DNA from: Uranotaenia lowii
Lineage: Eukaryota > Arthropoda > Insecta > Diptera > Culicidae
Length of the DNA stretch: 64,000 nucleotides
Assembly: GCF_029784155.1 (NCBI RefSeq)
Contig: NC_073692.1
Span: 237,478,503 to 237,542,502 of the forward strand
Reading direction: 5' to 3'
Part shown: piece by piece, positions 30,980-43,525 of the stretch
Layout of the letters: every line of letters starts with the position of its first letter
Position numbering within the stretch: position 1 is the stretch's first letter
Translations under genes and position numbers: made by a program
The notes under the pieces: model-generated
Databases searched by the model: none
What the model was told of the DNA's origin: nothing
Seen by the model: only the letters and a program-made list of their open reading frames with translations

Positions 30980-33439
30980 TCAATGGACTCGATTTTTCAG
31001 TTTCTTCTTGGGATCATAAATGGTGGTTTCGATTCGAGCCAACTGCTGATGCTGTCCTACGATATGATCAATCCAGCCATTCTCGCGGTACTCCGTCTCG
31101 AATTGCTTGCACGTTTCGAGAAACACCGGATAAAGCTGGGGCAAGATGGCATGATCCAGCGTCGGGAACAGGTGATGCAAACAATGATCGCCGTACGTGA
31201 TCAACACTGCAAACAGCGATCCTTTGACGTCGGACCGGTCGACAATCGTTGCAATTTGATACAGTCCAAAGTCCATGTTATCCCTGAAGCGAGAAAGAAT
31301 ATTGTGGTTTGTAATTTTTAATATACATTTTATTCGAACACAGAACTTGAAAGCGTGCTAAGTGACATTTGATTGAACAGGAATTGTAAGAATCATTGCT
31401 GAAAAGTTTCCACCAAAAATACTTGTATGTAAAGGGCTCCCATTTTCTTATTTACATCATATCTTTTTGAAAAAACTAAGCAACTCGATGTGTTTTGCTT
31501 TTTAGAAAATATGTAATTTTAATAGTGTTTTCGTTTATTGGAAGTGGCAACCTAGTTATCCACGAGTTTTACCCTAACTGCTGTCTTTGTGTTCGTTTAT
31601 TGATTCAGAGCAAGTTCACTGGTGTTGGGAAAAAGTGGTAGAAATTTTGACATTTTGAAAACATGTTGTAAAAAAACTTGATTGCCACAGATCTTGAAAA
31701 TGTTTTTGCATGGAAAATTTTCCAAAATGTGCTCACAGTCACAAAATTCTACCACTTTTTCCCAACACCAGTGAACTTGCTCTCAGAAGTCCTTCAGTTT
31801 TGCCCGAGGTTTGAACCTCAAGTAGGCGGTTGCAACCCGTAGAAATTGTCAGTGTTGGGGGTAAGCTAAGGGTGAGTATAGCAACCATGTGTTTGCATCC
31901 TCCTGGGTGAGGATTCTGTTTGTTTATTCAGCAAAAGTTTTGCCCCGCGCCAGTGGAGGAAAACGAAAACGGCATAAGTATTTTCAACACACAGGCCAAT
32001 TATGAGAAGTTGTGATACTTAATCTGATCATTATTTTTCAAATTGAAAAACATTTGTTAGAAAATTAAAAAAAAACATGGAAAACTGGAAGAATCGAACC
32101 CGCGAAACTGTTGGTAATACTTACGGAATAAGATCGCCATTATGCACGATATCCGGATGGTGATGGGCTGAATTCGCACTCGTAAACGAAAAGCAGAAAC
32201 TTGCAACACAGATTATGAAAATCCACATCGATAGCACCTCGGTCAGGCTTGTGTCGGGATATCCAATCAAAAACATGAATATCGGCAGAATGAATGACAC
32301 ACTGTCATCCCAGTGGAAGGCAGGTTTTAGATCTTTTATACTGATTACAAATCTGTGAATAAATAAAAACATAGAATCCAATTCTGAACAATGTTTCGTC
32401 TTCTGATTGAAAAATAAAAGAAAACATTAGTTGTATACCATAAACTTACCTGTTCAAAAAATCTATCATACACCCAAGGGCGTAGAAAGTTGGTCCATAA
32501 ACCCACGATCCATACCGTTGGAAAGATCCTTTCGTATTTGGATCAGGTAGCCAACAGAATACCGGTTCGAAATAGGACATTTCCAAATCGAGCAACGAAT
32601 TCGGATAGAGATGATGGGACAGGATGTGGGCAATGCGCCATTCTCTAAAATTTTATACAAAAGTTAGCTATAAGGATCTCATCCGAAAGTTTAAAATTTA
32701 ACCTATAACTCAGGAAAGCTAGGTTGAACAATCTCATTCGCCAGTTGTCTCGTTTGTGGAAGTAGTTGTGGGACGCGATCATCGTCCATGATACTAACAC
32801 CCCAGTGAGGGCGGCAAACAAGTAGCTTTGCTGCCTGATGGCCAAGGCCGCAAAAAGCGATACCGTAACTATGAGGCAGTCGATGATCGTTTTGGAAGAT
32901 TCAATCGGCGTTCTATTAACGAATCGCAACTGCTCACGAACTCTGCGTTTCAGTGTTCTAAAGAATCCGTCCTCGTGGAATGTTAGCGTGACATTACGTG
33001 GGTGCTTTGCTTCACCAACTTTAAACCTGGGCAACAGCTTCTCGGCGTAGGTTTCGATATGGTGAGTTTCGAACGCTTCCGTTATGTCTGTCCCCTAAAA
33101 ATGTAAGGAATATTTTTCAAAAATAGCCACCAAAAATCTTCCCCAACGCACCTTGGTCAACCGAATCCAACTTGTCCCGCCCGGATGTTGATCAGCAAAA
33201 TCGCTTAAATCGTACAAAGTATCATGAATCCTCCACAAGTTTCCAACTGCATCGTCCTGGCGTTTTCCTTCCAACCAACGATAAACCGTTTTGAAGGGTT
33301 GCTCATCCCTCAAGGTAGGATATTTGCGGCAAATAGTTGACACCAGCTGTTGATCCGCCTTGTCGGAACATTTTTCCATTCTCTCCGTCATAACCAACTG
33401 ATGTTTCAAAGCAGCTTTCAGTTGAGGAGATTCGGTAGC
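30980..33439 (-). CDS. Cyt-b5-r: Cytochrome b5-related fatty acid desaturase-like protein
   Basis: Five exons on the minus strand: 33439-33152, 33094-32703, 32644-32450, 32352-32125, 31283-30980, all with GT..AG introns and matching phases (0, 2, 2, 2). Together they encode up to 468 residues. A cytochrome b5 domain comes first, with heme-ligand HPGG (residues 85-88) and the second His in FETHH (107-108). The desaturase part has HNYFH (205-209), HILSHH (233-238), HHHPD (355-359) and HCLHH (401-405), the metal-binding histidine boxes, with hydrophobic segments near 170-200 and 310-345. The family is ER-membrane, expressed in insect muscle and fat, and its substrate is not established. The true start is unclear: either a Met at about residue 17 or 21 in the first listed exon, or an unseen upstream exon spliced to 33439. 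The stop is at 30980. A MITE sits in the last intron. Confidence 0.92.
31608..31782. mobile_element. 175-bp MITE in the desaturase-gene intron
   Basis: Near-perfect ~35-base inverted ends (GAGCAAGTTCACTGGTGTTG and on), flanked by TCA on both sides (31605-31607, 31783-31785). A three-base target duplication of TNA form fits PIF/Harbinger-type or mosquito m3bp MITEs. It is symmetrical and has no coding role. Confidence 0.85.
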
Positions 33440-34471
33440 CTGAACAACAGATTAATATAAGTTAAAAGCCAGTTTTACGGTACCCGTGAATATATTTCGC
33501 CTGGTCAGGCTCCACAAATTTTACAAGAATGAACAATCACTATATGCATCAATTGTTTTAATATCTCTCTTTTACGACAAGTTTTAACGGTCGCCATACA
33601 GACCGTTAAAACTTGGCGAGAGAAGTTTCAATTGGCTCACGTTCATATAACTGATGAATCAACCACACATTATTAGAGTTGAGATAAAGTGCAACTTCGA
33701 GTTTGCAACATTGTTTAAAAATTTAAAAAAAATCTCACAGGGGATCTTTCGTTGAACTTGAAGATCATGGAGGTTCTTAACAAGATAATTCAGAAAATTC
33801 CGTATCATATTAAAAAGCATTATCAACAGAAATAATAAAAAATCACGAAAATATATAGAATACAGTTTCTTTTTTTTTAGAATTTTGTTTATTTGAAACG
33901 GCTTGTAGGTTTTAAAGAGCCAAACTTATGTTTTTGTATTTATAATTCATTAGTTTCCTTTTCTTGTGTTAAATTTGAATAAAATGATATTCGGTGTTAA
34001 AAAAAAATATATAAAAAACACACCTTAATTTCAAAATATTTATAAATTTCGGTGAAAATTCATAAAACGGTTTCGATGAAACCGGTAAAACCGTCAATTT
34101 TCTCAATACCAAAATACCGATTTTTGAACAAAATAATAACCGGTATTTCCGGTATATTTTTGTTCATCCATTGGCATTATGATGTACCGATTACCTGTTG
34201 AAATTTTTTGGATTGATTTCATAAAATTCACATAGTTGGATTTTTTTTAATCAAATACAGACCCCGCTCGATCATGGCAACATGCCCGTACATTTTGTGT
34301 AGCCAAAATCTAATGTTGCCAAAATCGAACGGTTTTTTTCTCAACTTTTTTTTACTTATTTCTACAAAAAACTATTGTTATTACCATTAACATTATTTTT
34401 AGTCAATTTTCGACCATTTTCAGTAATTTTTTTATCATGTTTTTGATGTAATTAGCACTTTTCTTGTTTTG
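33440..34471. other. AT-rich sequence with old ACCGGT-type repeat remnant
   Basis: Upstream flank or first intron of the desaturase-type gene. Around 34050-34170 an inverted, decayed relative of the element at 42011-43468 is seen (runs of ACCGGTAAAACCG and AATACCGG). No exon or promoter could be assigned. Confidence 0.45.
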
Positions 34472-36364
34472 GGAGAGAAAGCCATGAGTTTTGGGCGACG
34501 CACGCGTTTTTGTTTTCGTCCGGGCCGTGAAAAATTACCTTAATTTATTATGTAAAAAGTGAAAATTATACAGAAATTTGGATTAGTAGCTTTAACCGGA
34601 TATCCAAGGAATGTGTATGGTGCTAGAGATAGTTTGATGTGATAATACTGATAATTAATATCGTTTCAACTGCGTGGGGGACGGTTCGCCGGATGTTTCT
34701 ATTCTTTACTCGGAAGGGTGGTGAATTGTGTGTACTTACTTATGTACTACATACACACATATTGATATGTATGTTAGAAGAAAGTGCAAGAATTCGAACA
34801 CTTAAAGAAAATAATGTGATTCAAATCATGTTTCATTTGGCTGATGATCTGGATGGAATATCCCATCAACAACAACGTGTTAAAAAAGGGACTGCGTGCA
34901 AAACCAGGATGGGACCTTGGATGCACGGATTCACCGCAGTTGTGGCTAAGGCTTCATCAACAAGTCACCGTGAGTTACGCTATATCCAGTTAATAACAGC
35001 TGGATGAGACGTTCAAGGGAATGGATTCGAAAACTTCAGACATGCTAGCTTTACATTTCAACAATCACTCTGCAAACTTTCAATAAAAAATGTAGCGTAG
35101 TTTCTGAGATATTGCAGTATGAATGAGAAAAGTCCAGAAAGTCCGATTTTCGTAGAATTACTGTATCTCAGGTCACACAGACTCCAGAAAGCTCAAATTT
35201 TGTGATATAATAGTGCGATAGTTGATCTATTCAACGCAAAAAATTTGATCAAAATATATCATCAGAGTAAAAAGTTATGGAAGTTCAAAGTCGAAGTGAC
35301 AGGGCGCGTGCTTCCAATTTCTATACAATTATGAACGGTACTGTATTTTTCTTTTGAAATGGCAGTAACGATGACCTGGTTATCTGAAAAACTGAAAAAG
35401 TATTACTATGAATCGATGAAACATTGCCAGATATTTCCAAATCGCGAAACTGGCTTAAGGTGTGAACATTATGATGCAAATTGATAGAAGATCTAATTTT
35501 TAAATTTTCAAATTATCAAAATTGATGGACACAAAAGGAGCTCCATGAAAGTTTTAAATTAAATTGGTTTTGGGTGATGGAATCGAAAGTGTCCATCCAG
35601 AGCCTTTTTTGTTCAACATACAATTATGTTGATTATTGTCAAGTTCAAGGGTTGTTTTGCAGAAATTAACTATTAATGAAGGAATAATATTGGTAGCTTT
35701 AAAAATATAATTATTGGTCTTTGTTTTTGCTGCTTATAAGCTTAAGAGATTTTTTTAATTTAAATTTTCGAGCTGGTGAGTTCTATTTTAATGAAAAAGT
35801 ACGTATACGATAATGTCATTTTTATAATTTTCACCATGAAATCTTTTGGAAGAGTAAGTTTCAAAAGATTTTATGAAGATTCTAACTATTTTTTTCTGTT
35901 TTTCGTGTTTCTTTCCAAGAGCGAGTAATGGCGCTATATCCAAGGTCATAGACCATGAATGAGGTACAGAGAAATTCAAAATTTACAAATTTAAAATCTG
36001 AGAAAAAAATTAGCATTTGCTTTTTGATGTTTAATGCAGAACATTTTTGAATCAACCACTTTAGATTTTGATTTCTGTGTGAAATATCATCATTTCCATC
36101 CAAATTGAGAAAGAGTAATCAAGGACCGGCATCCAGGAGCACATTACTTTCTAGCAAATGAGCTCCCAACGATAGATATAACTTATCATGGGAACGTATG
36201 GTACTGTTGTCCACGTTTCTTCCTCTCCTGTGTTCCAGTTGTCTCTGCGTTCATTACTGCACAGTGGGCACGGCCGTGTAAAGATGAGTAGTAAATGTAC
36301 TTTTACTACTCACCGGGATGCTGACAAGATCTGGATGTGTATGTATCATAAGCATAAGCATAAC
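34472..36364 (+). mobile_element. LINE-like copy B, same family as 6679-9022
   Basis: It is flanked by the 19-base duplication TAGCACTTTTCTTGTTTTG (34453-34471, 36365-36383). An ACGCGTTTTT box lies at 34502, 30 bases from the start. The last ~440 bases match copy A (GAGCGAGTAATGGCG, TATGGTACTGTTGTCC, CACCGGGATGCTGAC) and end in CATAAG units. No long frame is present. Confidence 0.75.
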
Positions 36365-36383
36365 TAGCACTTTTCTTGTTTTG

Positions 36384-37269
36384 TTTATAATGTTCGTTTT
36401 TTTTATATTTGTCATTTTTGACATTCTTCATTATTTTTCAATCATTTTTAGTCTTTTGTTTGTATTTTTTTTTTATCTTATTAAATTGCCATTTGTTTGT
36501 CATTTTTGAGTACTTTTTAATTTTTATTTAAATTTTTGTTTTAGTTGCTATATTTGATCACCATTAATAAACGTAAAAACATATTTATGGTGCTTGTCTA
36601 AATTATATTGGTCCTGTTATAGCGAAAACTATAAGGTAAGGTAAAACAGGGCACGTTCAGGTTAGATAGCATACATTTGAACTGGAATTCCCATTTTTAC
36701 ACAGTTTTGATAAGTTGGTTTCGAATTAAAATAAAAAAATATATATATGTATAAAAATCTTTAAAAACTTCAAATTCAAATTTCGTTCTCCGTCGCCGTC
36801 TTAAATTCCAATACCAATATTGTGAAGCTTTCGTGCGATTTTTAGTCATTTACAGAATTTTAAAGTTCAGTGGAAGCCGCCATCTTTGGATTTCAAGATG
36901 AAGTCAGAAAGAGAAATTCAATTTCTACTGGTTTTGACCTCAAACCCAATAATAATATTGTGGGCGTTTCATGCGATTTTCAGCGATTAACAGCATTTTA
37001 AAGCTAGTCGGAAGCCGCCATCGTGGATTTCATGATGGCGTCAGATACGGCGGCGAGTTCTACTAGTTCAGTTATTTCTCTCAATATTGACTAATTCCAA
37101 ATTGACTAATTCCATATTGGTTGCAAAATCGAAGGGCACAAAATGACGCCATGTTGATGGATTCACAATGCAAGCATTTGAAAATATTTTTCAGGCCTTT
37201 TTTCCATCAGTTCCATCATGATCGACCATCAGATTGTAAGAGGCGCATTTATTTTAAGATACTATTTCA
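36384..37269. repeat. AT-rich sequence with degenerate ~130-bp tandem pair
   Basis: Two units (about 36800-36930 and 36935-37065) share CAATATTGTG, TGCGATTTT, CATTTTAAAG, GGAAGCCGCCATC and GGATTTCA.GATG in order. No gene. Confidence 0.5.
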
Positions 37270-38965
37270 TACACATTTTAAAGAAAATCTTGACTAGCAC
37301 ACGGAAAAACTCAGCTATTCATAAAATGAGTAGTGATTACACCTTGGTTATAACTAATCGTCTAATGCTCTAAATATGTATAACCCCAATTCAAATTTGG
37401 GTTGCCAAAATACAGAAGTAACTAAATAATTAACATCGTTTAGACAATTCTGTATAAAAAGTTGTTGTTGTTGGAATGTTAAGGGATGTCAGGCCTGACA
37501 AAAGCAAATTGCAAAAGCTTTCCTTTGCAATAGCGGCAGAAAATACTCGCAAGTAAAAGAGAAGAGGAACTTAATCGATCGGACGCTTGTTGTATGTTGT
37601 TGGTTTGGTTCCGGTTAATTTACACGAAAATCGTCAGAAGAATCGGGTAAGTAAATAAATGAAAAAAAATCTGAGCTTCTCCCGCTGCATTTCCGCCGAT
37701 AGACAATTATTTAAGATCTATTGCAATTTTCTTTTCATGTAGAGTGTTATCACGTTTTATGAACAACGTTTGAAAATCAATGGGGCCGCATAACGATAAA
37801 GTTACATATACGGTCGACAGCAACCGAAATCCTTTCGGATCAGGAGAACTCAATATGCGCATCCAAAACAACGGAAAACACAAGAGGACCCGAAACAAAA
37901 AGAATTTAAGGATGATTATCATAAGACAGCAGCAGAAATCCCACGGTTTTATACTTTTTTTTTTATTTCTTTTTTCTCAGGGATTTTAAACCAAGTTGGT
38001 TTATTCATCCCGAAGTGGAGCGTTTCATGTGTTTTTGCAGACGATATTTGTATTTATCCTTGGTGTTATCTTTTCCGTTTCTTTATCCTGGGTTTTTTAT
38101 TTGCTTGGACACGGTTTTATACCATTTTTCATTTAAGGTAAGCTAGAACATAATGTTTTTTTTTCACAACAAATTTACTTAACCTATCTATTTCTATTCT
38201 AGTGACCAGTAAATGAGTAAATAACCGTAATAGCTATCACTTGAAAAAGTCGCCAGTTCCGGTCGAACTAAGCAGAAGCTCTTAAAAAAGATACCGGGAA
38301 GGGGGAGAATTAAGCGATACAATTCAACGACCTGTTTGATTCGGCGATGACTGCAAATGCAAAATTTAAAAGGTATCGAATTTGTTTTCTAAACCATCTC
38401 GTTGAATCAATTTTTAGTTATTGCTTTCTCCACCTATTTTGGTTTTAATTTCTCAATAACCTTGAAAATAATCATTAAAACCACTGTGTTTTTCAGGCAC
38501 TACGTTAACTTTACAAAAATATCGGGCCTGATGATGAACGCAGAAGGAGGACATCCTTCGACGGAACCGGATATTCAAGGACTATCTGTGCCGAATTACT
38601 TTAAATTTAGAACATTTTTATATGTATGTGTTTTTTATTGTAGTGATGTAGTTTTAAAAATGTTTTTTATTAAATAAATAATAAGAATTATGAATAAGAT
38701 TTTTTGCAAATCGTATTTAATTAGCTGAAATTTATTTAATTCAAGAGAAAACCATTTCTTAATTGTTCTGGCATCCCTTCAAAATATACAGAATTGACTA
38801 AACTGGTTGAAAGCTCAAAATGTATAAAAGCTTATTGCTCACGCTTTGTGTAAAGCGCCCAAAGTTAAAACTAAGTGGAGACACTTTTCTTGAAACTGTA
38901 TGGATTTTTATACAGAATAGAGTAACTTTGGTTACCGTGCAGTATCTATTCTACTGCTAGTCAAG
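37270..38965. other. Possible TIR-bounded segment with exon-like pieces
   Basis: AATCTTGACTAGCA at 37286 recurs inverted near 38955-38970. Between them lie a donor (GGGTAAGT at about 37645), an acceptor (CATGTAG at about 37741) leading into a basic frame from 37780 (MGPHNDKVTYTVDSNRNPF and on), and acceptor-like TTTTTCTCAG (about 37980) and TTTTTCAG (about 38496) before coding-like stretches. The product is not recognised. It could be a small gene, or a transposon with captured exons. Confidence 0.35.
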
Positions 38966-39323
38966 ATTTTATTTAAATAATATGGCTATTAATTATACCA
39001 CATCATATCTCAATAATGCAACCATCATGATTACTGGAAAAATAAAAAATAATCTCCAAGAACTCACAGAATCGAAAAAAAACGAAAATGGCTAACATGT
39101 TTAATATGTAATAGCTTTTTAAAAGCTTTGGTGTCCAAAATTTTAAAGAATAATGATTTTATCGAGGTTTAAAAAATTGGCCATGATGACGTTTTTAGGA
39201 TAGGGCCAAATAGCTAGATTTTAGCTTTATTTATTAGAGTTCTGGTGATGTTATAGAATGCGCTTTAGCTTTTTATGAAGATTAATGAATGCTATAGTCC
39301 TATATATTTTTAAAATTCTGTTA

Positions 39324-39834
39324 CCTGTCCGGGGTAAGATGCAACAAAATGCAAAAAGAAAAGAAACCTGGTAAATTTCCTTTCCATATGCCAGATAATG
39401 ATTTTTTGCATCCTTCGTTTATCAACATTCAAATTTCATTCATCCAAACCTTAATTTTTATGATTTTAGCTAGTAAAATTTTGTGTAGTATTTTTTTACC
39501 TCTTAATGTATGCATCAACATTATGTTCAGAAAAAATGTTAAAATTAGTTTTAAGGAGACTGAAAATTACTGCAATTGTTGTTTTTATGCGTAATGGCTT
39601 TTATGGCATCACAAATTTATCAAAAATTACAGATTTTCATACGTAGTGAAAATCGCATGTTTTAGAAATTGAAAAATAACTGAAGAAACCAATAATTTGT
39701 CTGACTACGTCAATGTGATGTCCCACTAACCTTAAAACTTTTGATGCATAAGGGCGAGGTATGATTATCTGTAGACATAAGTTTTTTAGAAGCCATTGGA
39801 GTTGAAAAGTGTTGCATGTTGCCCCAGTTTACGG
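39324..39834. mobile_element. TA-target MITE, diverged copy
   Basis: The right end TTGCCCCAGTTTACGG|TA and left end TA|CCTGTCCGGGGTAAGATGC are inverted matches. The interior matches the copy at 56282-57051 (TTTTGATGCATAAGG, ACATAAGTTTTT). Confidence 0.7.
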
Positions 39835-39868
39835 TATTAATTTTTGAATTATTTTTTTTAACTACAGT

Positions 39869-40600
39869 ACACGCAAAATAATTTTCACTTAAAAATAAGT
39901 GACATCTGTAGTAAATTCTCGCCATACGTAATTTCATTTGAATTTCAAGTGATGGGTCAAGTGAATTCACTTAAGTGACCGGTCAAGTGACCGGCCAAGT
40001 ACACTATGACGTTCGAGTGAAATTTATCTGAATTTCTAAGTAAGTTTCTAGTTAATTATTTGTACCGTTTTCAAATAAAAGAACATTTATAGAACACCAC
40101 TTCGATTTCAAATACTTACATTACGCTTTCGTCATAAATTTATTGATTGGAAAATTCCATCGTAGTCCCAAGCAGATTGGTTACTGCGAATAGTGCGACT
40201 TCTAAATCTTCCCTGCTGCAAACCAGAAAATCTGTCCAGTTCAACCCACAAGCTGAAACATGATAACACCTTTAAATAACTTTTTCTTACATCACGTTTA
40301 ACACAAACTACCCCCTAGTAAAGAATTGGGAAAATCCAAATCCAGGATAAGCTTTAAACGCTGCTCTTTAGAATTCGCCATTTTGAACTCTGAAAATAAA
40401 CACAATTACAACCCGACATTCACTTGAAATTCAAGTGATGGAGAAGTGAATATTTTTTCTCACTTCAAATTCAAGTGACGACTGAAGTGAATGTGGATGA
40501 ATTCACTTGAAATTTAAGTGACTGCCAAGTGAAATGTATATGGCGCACTTGAATGGAAGAAAATCACTGGATTCTTGTTTTTAAGTGAAAAATCATGTGT
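39869..40600. mobile_element. TIR element with TCACTT subterminal repeats
   Basis: Inverted ends ACACGCAAAATAATTTTCAC / ACACATGATTTTTCACTT. At least ten TCACTT/AAGTGA sites cluster within 120-180 bases of each end, several as inverted pairs such as TCACTTGAAATTCAAGTGA (40420-40438). The centre is unrelated AT-rich DNA. Clustered subterminal motifs are typical transposase-binding arrays of hAT-like elements. Confidence 0.7.
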
Positions 40601-40897
40601 TTTTTAAGAGTGAATTTGAGTTCAGTGTAGCATTCAAAAAATAATGGAATGGAGCGCACTTCCTTCTAACATTGACAAGCTGCCGCCTCTCTCTCTTTTT
40701 ACTTATGAGATTTTCACACAATTTACTCCCGCTATCCAACTTACGCTCCAAGAAATTTGAAGACTGTACAATGACTGGAAAAAAGGAAAAGATATAGGAA
40801 AATTTGAGATTACGTCACAGCAATCAGTTTTATCAAAATTGATCCACGAGTTTAAGGATGCCGGTTTTTCACTAAATTAGAATTTAACACTAAACAT

Positions 40898-41675
40898 TAG
40901 AGTGCCCCAAATGACCCGACTTCTGAAAAAATTATACGTTGCTGGCTAAAATTGATCCTAGTCCTAGTACAAGATCTCATGCCAAATTTGGGCCAGATCG
41001 GATCACAGAAAGGGGTCGCTCAACGAGCCTGAAGTTTGTATGGGATTTTGAGACATTTTGTTCGAGAGAAACATGAAAAACCAGTTTTTCATCAATAACT
41101 TTGATTCCCGTCGGCCAAATTCTTTCAAAGATGGGTTTTCTTAAAGCCTAAACTATGAAAAATATTTCATCCAAAGACTGCATTTCGATAAGAGTTAAGA
41201 TAAAAAAGTTATTAGGCTTCAAACATGGGCTAACTTTTTTAACGGTGGTATTCATCAGTGTTAATGAGGCGACGATATGTTCGACCGCCTCGACTCTTGA
41301 ACAGTAATGAATACCATCCTTAAAAAAGTTAGCCCATTTTTGAAGCCTTATAACTTTTTTATCTCAACTCTTATCGAAATGCAGACTTCGGATAAAATAT
41401 TTTTCATAATTTAGGCTTTAAGAAAAATCGTTTTTGAAAGAAATCAGCCGACGGAATCCAAATTTATTGATGAAAAACTAGTTTTTCATGTTTCTCTCGA
41501 ACAAAATGTCTCAAAATCACATACAAACTTCAGGCTCGTTGAGCGACCCCTTCCCGTGATTCGATCTGGCCCAAATTTGGCATGAGATCTTGTACTAGGA
41601 CTAGGATCAATTTTGGCCTGCAGCTCATAACATTTCACAGGTTTTGAATTTCCCATACAAATTTGGGGCAGTCTA
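40898..41675. mobile_element. Long-hairpin TIR element, 778 bp
   Basis: Ends TAGAGTGCCCCAAAT and its inverse (ATTTGGGGCAGTCTA), flanked by the exact 8-base duplication CTAAACAT (40890-40897, 41676-41683). The two arms are complementary over about 370 bases with few mismatches, folding at about 41255. A transcript through it would form long dsRNA. Confidence 0.85.
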
Positions 41676-41739
41676 CTAAACATGTTATTAATTGTTAGAT
41701 ACTTTATTCCTTTTTTTAAGAGTCAACACATGAATGCAT

Positions 41740-43525
41740 TAGAGTGCCCCAAATGACCCGACATTTGAAAAGTTATGAGCTGCAAACTTTTAGCAGGATC
41801 CTAGGCCTAGTACAAGGTCTCATGACAAATTTGGGTCAGAAACTCTTATCGAAATGCAGTCTTCGGATAAAATATTTGTCATAGTTTAGGCTTTAAGAAA
41901 AACCGTTTTCAAAAGAAATCAAAAGTTATTCATGAAAAACTAAAAACTGGATTTTCATGTTCCTCTCGAACAAAATGTCTCAAAATCCCATACAAACTTT
42001 AGGTTAGTTGTAGGGTGGTCGGATTTACCGGTTTTTTTCAAATCCGGTATTTCGGTATTTGTAATTTATAAAACCGATAAAACCGGTAAAACCGGTATTT
42101 TTCAAAGTATATCGAATTCATGAAAAGTTTTCATGTAATTGCAGTAGTAACGGCATAAAATGCTCAGAATTTATAACGCAATAGATTCAGCAACATTTCC
42201 AATAAAAAATGGTATTGTGCCTTTAAATTATTCCTTTGTCATAAATCTATCATCATCCTCATAATAATCATAATACTTATCATCTTCATTTTGTTATTAT
42301 AATTTCGATGTGAGGTTGCAGAAATTCTAGAAGTTTCATTTTTTTTAACGAATTTTTGTCCTATACTCTGTAAAACAGTATTCATATTTAAAAACAGATT
42401 TTACAGATTTATAAAAAGTTTATATAGCCTTGAATGAAAATGTTATGAAATTGGTATAAAAAAGATTTTTCGTCAAAACAACGACTTAACTAATAAATAA
42501 ACAAAACTCAAAACACTGTCACAAAGTTTTTGGTTGACTCACTCCCCGCAACCTAGGTCGTGATTGCATTAAGTTTGCGCTCCCAATAATAAAACGAACA
42601 AATAGAAATAAAAATTCTTGAAAAACCAGTCAAAATTCAGCAAAAAAATAGTTGTTTGGATCTGATCCATACGCTTTTTGTTGCTATAATACTGTTGCAA
42701 ATTTAGAAAAACTTTGTTACTGCTTTATCTGGAACAGAAAATGCTTCAACAGCATTAAAAATAAAAAATAACAGAGTATCATCAATTACCTTGAAAATAT
42801 TGACAAAAAAAAAATACAAACAGTCTAACATGTGTTCAAATGCTGACTCTGCTGAAGCATTTTATGTTTTGAAACAAACTAGGAAGTTTCTAATCAGTTT
42901 TCAATATTTTTCATTTTAAATTTCAAGTTTGTGAAAGCCTGGAACCGCTTAGAACGATTTTGATAAACTTGGCCTGTTTATAGATAAATCATTTTTGCAA
43001 ATTTTATCAAATTCCAGCTTTTCAATGAAAAATTCAGTGATTTTTTTTTAAAGAAAACTTAAATTTCTTGTAGCTGTATCTTTTTTCAGTCATTGTAAAT
43101 TTATACAGCCTTTAAATGTTGTGGAGTTCGATAGCTGATCTGAAATGTGTAAAGTTTCATGAAAAAAAGCTTTAATTCAGAAAGTTACATCGACAAGTTT
43201 TAGCAAAAATCAAATCTCACATAAACCTTGCAGTAAGGTTTATTGAGCTTGGATTTTGAAGCTGATTGAACAAAATTTGAGTATTTGTACTCATAAATAT
43301 TTGGTAAAAAAACGTTTAGCTGTGTCCATTTTAGAATGCCAAATGATGATGAAAAATTTACCGGAAATACCGGTTTTTTACCGTCCCAAAAGTCGGTATT
43401 CCGGTATTGAGAAAATGGACGGTTTTACCGGTTTTACCGGTTTCGGTAAAACCGGTTAGACCACCCTAGTTAGTTGAGCGACCCTTTCCCGTGAACTGAT
43501 CTGGCCCAAATTTGGCATGAGACAC
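41740..43525. mobile_element. Second, internally deleted copy of the hairpin element
   Basis: Starts TAGAGTGCCCCAAATGACCC as at 40898, jumps at about 41838 from left-arm to right-arm sequence, and is split by an ACCGGT-rich element (42011-43468). It resumes GTTAGTTGAGCGACCC and fades near 43525 before its right end. Confidence 0.72.
42011..43468. mobile_element. 8-bp-TSD TIR element with ACCGGT-rich ends
   Basis: Ends TAGGGTGGTC / GACCACCCTA, flanked by the exact duplication GTTAGTTG (42003-42010, 43469-43476). The terminal 100 bases are dense in ACCGGTAAAACCGG-type motifs. The 1.2-kb interior has no coding frame. A decayed relative is at 34050-34170. Confidence 0.85.

Noticed and set aside
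32085..32124. tRNA B-box-like GGGTTCGATTCTTCC on the minus strand in the desaturase-gene intron
   Set aside because: No A box at the right distance; upstream is the exon itself, so no tRNA gene or intact SINE is supported.
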